Positions 6,445-12,073 of a DNA stretch of 12,073 nt are shown here, in pieces. Positions within the stretch are counted from its first letter, which is position 1, and each line of letters opens with the position of its first letter. The notes under the pieces were generated by a model. That model was not told the DNA's origin. It saw only the letters and a list, made by a program, of their open reading frames with translations, and ran no database searches. Both the position numbers and the translations under genes were made by a program. Source of the stretch: Actinomycetota bacterium (GTDB lineage: Bacteria > Actinomycetota > Acidimicrobiia > Acidimicrobiales > Aldehydirespiratoraceae); contig JAAXHB010000024.1 in the NCBI GenBank assembly GCA_012271125.1, positions 1-12,073 on the forward strand, given 5' to 3'.

Positions 6445-7193
6445 TGGAGCAGACTGGCAGCGAAGACGAGCTCGTCTTCGACGGCATCGGCATGACCTTC
6501 CCCGATGGCACCGAGGCACTAAGAGGCATCAACCTGTCGGTGCGTCGCAACGAGTTTGCGACGATTGTCGGTCCGTCGGGATGCGGTAAATCAACGCTTT
6601 TGTATGTCGCCGCGGGCTTGCTCAAGCCAACCAGCGGCAAGGTAACCGTCGAAAGCAAACAGCTTGGTTTCGTTCAGCAGGATGCGAATTTGCTGCCTTG
6701 GCGCACGGTACAAAAAAACGTCGAGCTACTTATGGAGCTCCACAAGGTCGACTCCGACGAGCGCAACAACCGCGCCTCTGACGCCATCGAAACCGTCGCC
6801 CTCAAGGGTTTCGAAAACCATTATCCCAAGTCGCTTTCAGGTGGCATGAAGATGCGAGCCTCTCTAGCTAGAACTCTCACGATGAGACCACCGGTTTTCT
6901 TATTTGACGAACCTTTCGGTGCGCTTGACGAAGTAACGAGACAGCGTCTTAACGAAGAAACCCAGTCCCTGTTCCAGTCCGAACGTTTCGCCGGCCTGTT
7001 CATCACTCACTCAATCAACGAAGCCGTCTTCATGAGCACCACGGTTCACGTAATGTCAGCCCGCCCAGGTCGTATCGTCGCCACTTTCGAAGTCCCCTTT
7101 GAATACCCACGACAACACGAAATCCGCTTTACCCCAGAGTTTGCCGAACTCGGCGGCGAAGTCTCCAAAGCCCTGCGAGCCTCCTACCTATGA
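6444..7193 (+). CDS. ABC importer ATPase, SsuB/TauB/ThiZ-like
   Basis: Powers the importer by hydrolysing ATP on the inner face of the membrane. All motifs are present: Walker A GPSGCGKST (residues 43-51), Q-loop QQDANLLPW (78-86), signature LSGGMKMRASLARTL (131-145), Walker B VFLFDEP (151-157), D-loop GALDE, and the switch histidine in ITHS (H189). LSGGM in place of LSGGQ, together with LLPWRTV, is usual in the nitrate/sulfonate/taurine/pyrimidine importer group. The length of 249 residues is normal. The start is GTG 6444 with GGGAGG (6435-6440) close upstream. Its stop overlaps the permease start as ATGA, so the two are coupled. Confidence 0.93.
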   Translation: MEQTGSEDELVFDGIGMTFPDGTEALRGINLSVRRNEFATIVGPSGCGKSTLLYVAAGLLKPTSGKVTVESKQLGFVQQDANLLPWRTVQKNVELLMELHKVDSDERNNRASDAIETVALKGFENHYPKSLSGGMKMRASLARTLTMRPPVFLFDEPFGALDEVTRQRLNEETQSLFQSERFAGLFITHSINEAVFMSTTVHVMSARPGRIVATFEVPFEYPRQHEIRFTPEFAELGGEVSKALRASYL

Positions 7194-8089
7194 GCGACCC
7201 AATGAGCCCCGAAACCACAACCCCCGAAATCACAACTCTCGAAACCACCGACAACTACATCCACGACGCCGCCCCCCCCACCGCCTACCGCACAAAATCC
7301 AAAGCACAAGAACTCGCCGAATCATTCCTCCCACCGATCATCCTCGGTGCCGGCGTGCTCGGCTTCTGGTACTTCATCTCCTATGTAGTCCTCGAGGAAA
7401 GCAAACGCTTCCTGCTCAGACCCCCGCATGAAGTCCTCGAAGTCGGCGTTCTCAACTGGGACAACTTCTCCGAAATGCTCGATGGCTTATTGTCATCCAC
7501 AAGAGTCGCCCTCATCGGCCTCGCCATCTCAATAATGATCGGCTTCTTCTTAGCCATGTTGATGAGCCAAGCCAAAGTCGTCGAACGTGCCATCTTCCCG
7601 TACATGGTCACCCTCCAAGCCATCCCCATCCTCGCCATCGTCCCCATGATCGGCTTCTGGTGGGGTTACGGCCAAACCTCTCGTGTCGTCGTTTGCATCA
7701 TTATCTCGCTGTTCCCGATCATCGTCAATACTCTCTTCGGCCTACAATCCGCCGATCGAGCCATGCATGACCTTTTCACACTCCACAAGGCCAGCCGCTT
7801 CTTACGCATGCGCAAGCTCATGTTCCCCGCAGCACTGCCGGCAGTGTTCGCCGGTCTGCGCATCTCAGCGGGCCTTTCAGTCATCGGCGCAATCGTCGGC
7901 GACTTCTTTTTCGGCAGGGGTGCCATCGGTATCGGCCAGCTCCTGCGCCGTTACGCCAGTCAGCTACAAGGCGAAGAGTTGCTCACATCGGTGATCCTGT
8001 CGTCGCTGCTAGGCATCGTGGTCTTTTGGACCTTCGGCTGGCTGCAAAATCTGGTAATCGGCAAGTGGCATGATTCCAGCGAGAGATGA
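7190..8089 (+). CDS. ABC importer permease, SsuC/TauC/ThiX-like
   Basis: Membrane subunit that forms the translocation path. After a polar, Thr-rich N-terminal tail of about 45 residues come roughly six membrane helices (for example 49-68, 105-126, 138-157, 165-185, 222-240 and 262-285). The ATPase-contacting EAA-type loop is at about 196-235 (LHKASRFLRMRKLMFPAALP onward). LQAIPILAIVPMIGFWWGYG (142-161) is the strongly conserved block of the nitrate/sulfonate-type permeases. The start overlaps the ATPase stop (ATGA at 7190). A second ATG four codons on would remove little. The tail is longer than usual for the family and has no evident function. Confidence 0.92.
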   Translation: MSDPMSPETTTPEITTLETTDNYIHDAAPPTAYRTKSKAQELAESFLPPIILGAGVLGFWYFISYVVLEESKRFLLRPPHEVLEVGVLNWDNFSEMLDGLLSSTRVALIGLAISIMIGFFLAMLMSQAKVVERAIFPYMVTLQAIPILAIVPMIGFWWGYGQTSRVVVCIIISLFPIIVNTLFGLQSADRAMHDLFTLHKASRFLRMRKLMFPAALPAVFAGLRISAGLSVIGAIVGDFFFGRGAIGIGQLLRRYASQLQGEELLTSVILSSLLGIVVFWTFGWLQNLVIGKWHDSSER

Positions 8090-8135
8090 TTCTCGAACCA
8101 TCCAGCTCGGTCAAATGACGACCCGCTGGTCAACC

Positions 8136-8197
8136 AACCCAATTGGGTTACAAACCGACTCGACACGTATCGGGTCACGAACCGACCCAATCGGGTC
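8136..8197. promoter_or_regulatory. Cluster of dyads before the binding-protein gene
   Basis: The spacer between permease and binding protein holds a perfect 14-bp palindrome AACCCAATTGGGTT (8136-8149) and a related dyad GACCC-AATC-GGGTC (8184-8197). A repeated pattern GGGTyACrAACCGAC occurs at 8145-8159 and 8173-8187, 28 bases apart. This could be a regulator-binding array, or an mRNA hairpin that lets the binding protein be made in excess of the membrane subunits. Both readings are inference. Confidence 0.5.
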
Positions 8198-8216
8198 AAT
8201 CCTGGAAGGGGTATCA

Positions 8217-9365
8217 ATGAAACACAAGAAAGCCTGGGTTTCTTGGCTTGCGCTGTTGCTTACCTTTGGCCTAGTCGCTGCTGCTTGCGGCGACGATGAC
8301 GATAGCAGCTCAAGCGCAGTCGTCATTGCCGAGGGCATTTTGACAGACGTCTGCCCAAGCCCTCTGATCGTTCAGACGGACTGGTTCCCAGAGTCTGAGC
8401 ACGGCGCTCTGTACCACATGATCGGTGACGGCTACAGCGTCGACACTGCCAACAAGGTCGTGAGCGGCCCGATGGTGCTTGACGGCATCGACCTCGGTAT
8501 CGAGTTCGAAGTCCGCACCGGCGGTCCTGCTATCGGCTTCGCTCCGGTGTCGTCGTACATGTACACCGACACCAATATCCATCTCGGCTATGCCTCAACT
8601 GACCAGCAGGTTCTGCAGTGGGCCGACGCTCCGCTCGTGTCTGTCGTGGCACCGCTTGAGCGCAACCCGCAGATGGTCATGTGGGATCCTGAGACTTATC
8701 CGAACGTGACCGGTCTTGCCGATCTCGGCGACGAGGGCATCACCATAAACGTCTTCGGCGGCGGCACCTTCTCTGAGGTGTTCATCGCCCAGGGCATGTG
8801 GTCACAAGATCAGGTCGACCCGTCCTATGACGGCTCACCAGCTCGCTTCATCTCCGAAGGCGGCGCAATCGCCCAGCAGGGCTTCGCTTCCGCTGAGGTG
8901 TATTCCTATGAGCACGAGCACGAGGCATGGGGCAAGCCGGTCGCTTTCGAGCTGCTGCACGACGCCGGTTTCCAGATTTACTCTCAGACCATCGGCATCC
9001 GTCCCGCCGACAAGGAGACCCTGCGTCCCTGCCTCGAGTTGGTCGTTCCTGTGATCCAGCAGGCCATCGTCTCCTATGACGAGGCACCCGCTCACGGCAA
9101 CGCCGTCATCCTCGACGCAGTCGAGCGTTTCGACGACTTCTGGGTCTACTCAGCTGAGCTCGCCGACTATTCGGTGCAGGCTCAGCGTGACTTCGGCCTG
9201 ATTGGTAATGGTCCCGACAACATTGTCGGCAACATGGAAGAGAGCCGCATTCAGGGTGTCATGGACGACATCCTGGCGACGCATCTCGCCGACAACGTCG
9301 CCGACGGTCTTTCCGCTAGCGACTTGTTCACCAACGAGTTCATCGACGAAACCATCGGCTTCTAA
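8217..9365 (+). CDS. NMT1/THI5-like substrate-binding lipoprotein of the ABC importer
   Basis: Extracytoplasmic receptor that captures the substrate for the importer. The ATG at 8217 was chosen over the in-frame ATG at 8070 because it begins a clean lipoprotein signal: MKHKK, a hydrophobic core to residue 20, and lipobox AAAC with the lipid-bearing Cys at 24. The mature end CGDDDDSSSS is typical of actinobacterial lipoproteins. The body starts LIVQTDWFPESEHGALYHMI, which resembles the first strand and helix of NMT1-like proteins of the sulfonate/pyrimidine group. Many aromatic residues (SSYMYTD, VYSYEHEHEAW, FWVYSAEL) suggest an aromatic or heterocyclic ligand, as inference. The mature body of about 358 residues is normal to slightly long. 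The gene is last in the operon and is followed by strong hairpins. Confidence 0.85.
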   Translation: MKHKKAWVSWLALLLTFGLVAAACGDDDDSSSSAVVIAEGILTDVCPSPLIVQTDWFPESEHGALYHMIGDGYSVDTANKVVSGPMVLDGIDLGIEFEVRTGGPAIGFAPVSSYMYTDTNIHLGYASTDQQVLQWADAPLVSVVAPLERNPQMVMWDPETYPNVTGLADLGDEGITINVFGGGTFSEVFIAQGMWSQDQVDPSYDGSPARFISEGGAIAQQGFASAEVYSYEHEHEAWGKPVAFELLHDAGFQIYSQTIGIRPADKETLRPCLELVVPVIQQAIVSYDEAPAHGNAVILDAVERFDDFWVYSAELADYSVQAQRDFGLIGNGPDNIVGNMEESRIQGVMDDILATHLADNVADGLSASDLFTNEFIDETIGF

Positions 9366-9375
9366 CAACAACACC

Positions 9376-9443
9376 GGGGGCTCAGCCCCCAACACCAACG
9401 GGCCTCACAGCCCAAAACGGGGCGGGGCTTTATGCCCCGCCCC
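9376..9443. terminator. Three consecutive hairpins between convergent genes
   Basis: In order these are GGGGGC-TCA-GCCCCC (9376-9390), GGGC-ctcaca-GCCC (9400-9413) and a perfect 10-bp stem GGGGCGGGGC-tttat-GCCCCGCCCC (9419-9443). Read from the minus strand, the third stem is followed by GTTTTGGGC, a short T run, so it can end the oxygenase transcript. From the plus strand it ends the importer operon. The set works as a two-way terminator between the binding-protein stop (9365) and the oxygenase stop (9454). Confidence 0.8.
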
Positions 9444-9453
9444 TTCCACATCT

Positions 9454-10509
9454 CTACACGTAAGGCTCTTCCGGGCTGTCGATGCGAGATTTCAGGAACT
9501 CACCGGCACGGATAGGGGAGTAGCGGCTCGGATTTTCAGCGGTGACACAGCTTGCTATGGGTTCAACGACGACATCTGGATCAGGGTTTATGAAGAACGG
9601 GATCGTGTACCTATCTTCCGCTGATCCCGATGACGACGACGATTCCGATGACGACGACTTCGACGATGATTCCGGTGACAACGACTTCGACGACGATGAT
9701 CCTGACGACGCCACGACCCGATGCGGCGTAGATCGGTAACGATCATTAGTCCAGCGTGCCAACATGTCCCCGAGCTGGACGATGAGACTCTGCGCCGGCA
9801 CCTCAACTGCTTGCCACACCCCGTCTAAAAGCACTTCTAATCCCGGCTTGCCATCAACTGCCAACATTGTGATGAGCCCATAGTCAGTGTGAGCACTGCT
9901 CAACACCCTCGCATCCTCACCCCCGACCTCCGAATCCACTCCTCCCGAGTAATGCAGCATCCGCAGCCGACACTGCGGATCGATCATCCTTGAAGCAAAA
10001 AATCCTGGCTCTCCCAAAGTCCCCGCCAATGCCTCAAGCACTTTTCCGGCAACACCTAGTGCCGCGTTCTGATAAGCCCGCACCGCTTCCTCGAACCCAG
10101 CAACCCCCAGAGCCTCTATCGCTCCAAGGTCAACCTCATCGCCCAACCCAATATCAAGATGCTCCGCTGCTAAATACGACCCAACAGATTCACCAGTATT
10201 CGCCACATACCCATACCGATCCACCCTCGGCACTCGCGCCTTGACTTCATCGCTTTGCCCAAAGAACCCACGACTCGCCCCAAACACAGCACTTAGCTCA
10301 GCATCTATCCCATGCCCCGCAACCACAAACAGCCCATCTTCCCTGCACACCCGCTCCACCAGATCCACCAACCCTGCTAGATCCACTAACCCTGCGCCCT
10401 GTCCCGCAATATCCACAACCACCGGCTCGTACCCAGACACACTTACAGGCACTTGTTCGTTTTCCGCTTCAACGTTGTTCGTTGGGCTGGCGGGCTTGAA
10501 TGCGCGCAA
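9454..10509 (-). CDS. 2-oxoglutarate/Fe(II) oxygenase, isopenicillin N synthase-like
   Basis: Predicted non-haem iron oxygenase of the isopenicillin N synthase superfamily. The iron ligands are visible: H207 and D209 in SAHTDYGLITML and H263 in NDRYRSTPHRVV. R300-Y-T302, followed by IPFFINPD, corresponds to the RxS/T that binds the 2-oxoglutarate carboxylate. The N-terminal DIOX_N-like region includes DGLFVVAGHGI (58-68). Residues 268-298, between the last His and the RxT, are a Ser-rich insert made by a 27-bp tandem repeat. The longest frame starts at ATG 10509, but its first 11 or so residues come from the palindromic element. A GTG at 10452 (residue 20) is the likelier true start, giving about 332 residues. 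The gene follows the amidohydrolase on the same strand. The substrate is unknown; thymine 7-hydroxylase belongs to the same superfamily, which makes a pyrimidine role conceivable. Confidence 0.85.
   Translation of the reverse strand: MRAFKPASPTNNVEAENEQVPVSVSGYEPVVVDIAGQGAGLVDLAGLVDLVERVCREDGLFVVAGHGIDAELSAVFGASRGFFGQSDEVKARVPRVDRYGYVANTGESVGSYLAAEHLDIGLGDEVDLGAIEALGVAGFEEAVRAYQNAALGVAGKVLEALAGTLGEPGFFASRMIDPQCRLRMLHYSGGVDSEVGGEDARVLSSAHTDYGLITMLAVDGKPGLEVLLDGVWQAVEVPAQSLIVQLGDMLARWTNDRYRSTPHRVVASSGSSSSKSLSPESSSKSSSSESSSSSGSAEDRYTIPFFINPDPDVVVEPIASCVTAENPSRYSPIRAGEFLKSRIDSPEEPYV
9623..9712. repeat. 27-bp tandem repeat inside the oxygenase gene
   Basis: Two full units (9641-9667 and 9668-9694) differ at three positions. 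Partial units flank them at 9623-9640 and from 9695. On the coding (minus) strand each unit gives nine residues of the kind KSSSSESSS; on the plus strand the same bases would give poly-Asp. The unit length is a multiple of three, so copy-number change keeps the frame. Confidence 0.8.
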
Positions 10510-10555
10510 CCGCGTTTAGCGTGAGCACATTCAAGGCCGATAAAGGCCAACGAAC
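10477..10555. repeat. Palindromic intergenic element, copy 2
   Basis: The 79-bp copy has outer arms GTTCGTTGG (10477-10485) and CCAACGAAC (10547-10555), perfectly complementary but different in sequence from those of copies 1 and 3. The inner A-T pair of copy 1 (CAGG with CCTG) is a G-C pair here (CGGG with CCGA side). The central CGCGCAACCGCGTTTAGCGT is unchanged. It lies in the 53 bases between the amidohydrolase stop and the probable oxygenase start and overlaps the longest oxygenase frame. Confidence 0.85.
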
Positions 10556-10562
10556 ATTGCCA

Positions 10563-11792
10563 TTACCGAAAGAGTTCGGAGTGTTGGGTGGTTGAGGCGA
10601 CGAGACGGCCGGATTTAAAAACCTTGCGGGACATGGGCGCATCCGCAATCGCCTCACGCAAAGACTCCGACTCAATTGCCACAAAATCCGCTGGATCTCC
10701 TACTTCGAAGCGAACCGGACGTAATCCAATGACCTCGCGTGAAGTGTTTGACACCATCTCAAAGGCAGCTTCTGGGCTTAGATGCCCTGCCATAACCAAC
10801 AAAGCAGCCGTTTCGAGCGGATCGCTGCGTCCGACAAGGTTGAACGGGTCCTGCACATTGTCCGCCCCCGCAGCAACATCCACGCCCGCAGCTTGCAACG
10901 CCTTGATCGCAGTAAGACCCCTTGGCGTAGCAGTTGGCTCTTCGCGACCCTGCAAGAACAGATTGGTTTGAGGCAGCGTCACCACCGCGACATCCGCCTC
11001 AGCAACCTCAGCGGAAATCTTTTCCTGCATCTCAGGCGTGTTCATCCCAAGACTCACGCAGTGACTCGCCGTCACCGTCCCAGAGAACCCGTTCTCCATC
11101 CGTTGCCTACAGATTTCTCGCAAGGTCAACATGTCCGCATCCAGCGTTTCGTCGGTATGAAAATCAACGTCTAATCCAGCATCCATCGCCGCCGCAAACG
11201 CCACAGCAATCTGGGCAGCAGCATCCGGTTCATGATGAGGACACCCTCCAACGAGATCAACCCCAGCTTCAATCGCTAGTTCTAACGCCCGCCGATTGCC
11301 CTCTGATTCTGGTCCTGTCATCGGCGACGCCGTCAACGCCACCGTCGTCACATCCAACATCCCAGAAAACCCCGCCGCAGCCTCTTTGACTGCTCTCACA
11401 TTGTCTCCACCAGTGGATTCCAACACGTTCACATGTGTCCGCACAGCCGTAACCCCATGAATCAAAAGCATTTCCATGGCTCGCTTGGCTCGTTCAACCG
11501 TGTGTTCATAGGAGAACTTGCCCGCTGCCGCTGCTTCATGCCAACCATCGATGGCACCGCGCAAGTCCCCAGCCGGGTTTGACACCAAATCAGCCGTTAA
11601 CGCCTTATCAAGGTGAGCGTGTGGTTCCGCCATTGCCGGCACCACCACCCACCCCCCCAGATCCAGATCCCCACCAACATCTTGAGTCGTCTCACTCCCC
11701 GCAGCACCAACAGATGAAATCAACCCCGTCGATGCATCCACCTCCAGATCAACGACTCTCCCATCCCCCAACCGCGCATTCCGAATCATCAT
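10563..11792 (-). CDS. Cytosine-deaminase-like amidohydrolase (CodA family)
   Basis: Metal-dependent hydrolase of the amidohydrolase superfamily, closest in motifs to cytosine deaminase; predicted to hydrolyse a C-N bond of a heterocycle. The 409 residues show EPHAHLDKA (H58 and H60 as metal ligands), FHTDE (H212, catalytic-type E215), TASHCVSL (H244), LPQTNLFLQGR (273-283) and GADNVQDPFNLVG (D311), in the same order and at nearly the same positions as in Escherichia coli CodA. An N-terminal beta-sandwich strand set (1-55) and a C-terminal return (FEVGDPADFVAIE) complete the fold. K63 after HLD, and GADN instead of GHDD, mean the substrate may differ from cytosine; N-alkylated or triazine-like rings are alternatives. 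The ATG at 11792 has no strong ribosome binding site. The oxygenase follows on the same strand, 53 bases or more away. Confidence 0.88.
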   Translation of the reverse strand: MMIRNARLGDGRVVDLEVDASTGLISSVGAAGSETTQDVGGDLDLGGWVVVPAMAEPHAHLDKALTADLVSNPAGDLRGAIDGWHEAAAAGKFSYEHTVERAKRAMEMLLIHGVTAVRTHVNVLESTGGDNVRAVKEAAAGFSGMLDVTTVALTASPMTGPESEGNRRALELAIEAGVDLVGGCPHHEPDAAAQIAVAFAAAMDAGLDVDFHTDETLDADMLTLREICRQRMENGFSGTVTASHCVSLGMNTPEMQEKISAEVAEADVAVVTLPQTNLFLQGREEPTATPRGLTAIKALQAAGVDVAAGADNVQDPFNLVGRSDPLETAALLVMAGHLSPEAAFEMVSNTSREVIGLRPVRFEVGDPADFVAIESESLREAIADAPMSRKVFKSGRLVASTTQHSELFR

Positions 11793-11832
11793 CTCAAACT
11801 ACCCCGACACACAAACGGAGGGGGGCGAGCCG

Positions 11833-11915
11833 GCGTGAGTTGGGCTGGCAGGGTTGAATGCGCGCAACCGCGTGGAGCGTGAGCACATTCAAGCCTGATA
11901 AAGGCCAACTCACGC
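11833..11915. repeat. Palindromic intergenic element, copy 3
   Basis: An 83-bp copy with the same perfect arms as copy 1, GCGTGAGTTGG (11833-11843) and CCAACTCACGC (11905-11915). Flanking GCC (11829-11831) and GGC (11917-11919) can extend the stem past a mismatch. It differs from copy 1 by two bases in the loop (GTGGAGC for GTTTAGC). It occupies the gap between the smpB 3' end and the amidohydrolase start. Confidence 0.85.
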
Positions 11916-11951
11916 AGGCCCGTAAGTTTGTGGAAGTGCTACCTAGGCCAA

Positions 11952-12073
11952 TTATTTCCAGCGGCGCATGGCTTGGGCGGCTTCCTTATCGGCTTCAGCT
12001 TGGACAAGCTCACGTCGCTTGTCGCCTTTGGTGCGTCCCCGTGCCAGAGCCAGCGACAGCTTGGCTCGACCCT
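11952..12073 (-). CDS. smpB: SsrA-binding protein SmpB, C-terminal end (partial)
   Basis: Only the last 40 codons are in the window; the gene continues past the right edge. The visible part reads GRAKLSLALARGR, then TKGDKRRELVQAEADKEAAQAMRRWK and a TAA stop. The order 'AKL-LALARG-DKR-EL---EA--AM' matches the C-terminal strand and basic tail of SmpB, which binds transfer-messenger RNA to rescue stalled ribosomes. The usual Y before DKR is replaced by G, which is slightly atypical. With so little sequence, another small basic RNA-binding protein cannot be excluded. Confidence 0.68.
   Translation of the reverse strand, partial: GRAKLSLALARGRTKGDKRRELVQAEADKEAAQAMRRWK

Noticed and set aside
6089..6658. 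Minus-strand frame of 189 codons across the repeat spacer
   Set aside because: It runs through the palindromic element and into the antisense of the ATPase Walker A region, and has no domain. A similar minus-strand reading of copy 2 (LNVLTLNAVARIQ) recurs only because the repeat recurs.
8070..8216. Upstream ATG extension of the binding protein
   Set aside because: It would place 49 polar residues before a clear lipoprotein signal and translate the dyad spacer. The ATG at 8217 explains the signal peptide.
9542..9739. Plus-strand frame with a long poly-Asp stretch
   Set aside because: It is the antisense of the Ser-rich repeat in the oxygenase, whose catalytic motifs flank it on the minus strand in one continuous frame.
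10469..10684. Minus-strand 71-codon frame at repeat copy 2
   Set aside because: It overlaps the 3' end of the amidohydrolase in another frame and is otherwise repeat translation.

Overview
The window looks like an actinobacterial chromosome segment of moderately high GC, perhaps Acidimicrobiia-like. The supports are a lipoprotein whose mature end reads CGDDDDSSSS, frequent GTG starts, and C-rich third codon positions in the metabolic genes. The class assignment is an inference.

Region A (1-3294, plus strand) resembles an accessory island. Its codon use is less C-biased than that of the genes after it. It opens with a restriction-modification pair: a probable restriction endonuclease (130-969) followed by a beta-class DNA methyltransferase (821-1651). 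The junction is a run of 12 G (810-821), and the methyltransferase GTG start uses the last G. Tract length decides whether the first protein stops at that junction, fuses to the methyltransferase, or runs on out of frame. This suggests phase variation. Nested dyads upstream cover the endonuclease ribosome binding site. After the pair come two small membrane proteins (1860-1991 and 2130-2354), an unknown 97-residue protein (2434-2727) and a DUF2335 membrane protein (2737-3294).

Region B (3291-6038) holds a minus-strand cation diffusion facilitator of the ZnT9-like type. Running the other way are a luciferase-like flavin monooxygenase (4307-5458) and a flavodoxin-fold NAD(P)H oxidoreductase (5460-6038) that begins one base after the monooxygenase stop.

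Region C (6039-9453) has a 405-base spacer full of copies of a palindromic repeat. Then comes an SsuB/SsuC/SsuA-like ABC importer: ATPase, permease and NMT1-like lipoprotein. It ends in three hairpins shared with the convergent gene. Monooxygenase, reductase and importer together copy the layout of an ssu operon, but the monooxygenase is not recognisably SsuD.

Region D (9454-12073, minus strand) holds an isopenicillin N synthase-like 2-oxoglutarate/Fe(II) oxygenase with a Ser-rich tandem-repeat insert, a cytosine-deaminase-like amidohydrolase, and the 3' end of a probable smpB. Taken together, regions B to D could import and oxidise or deaminate a nitrogen heterocycle or similar organic compound; this is inference from neighbourhood.

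The most striking non-coding signal is a palindromic intergenic element of about 80 bp with three full copies (6281-6363, 10477-10555, 11833-11915) and several degenerate half copies. Its outer arms differ between copies in a compensatory way.
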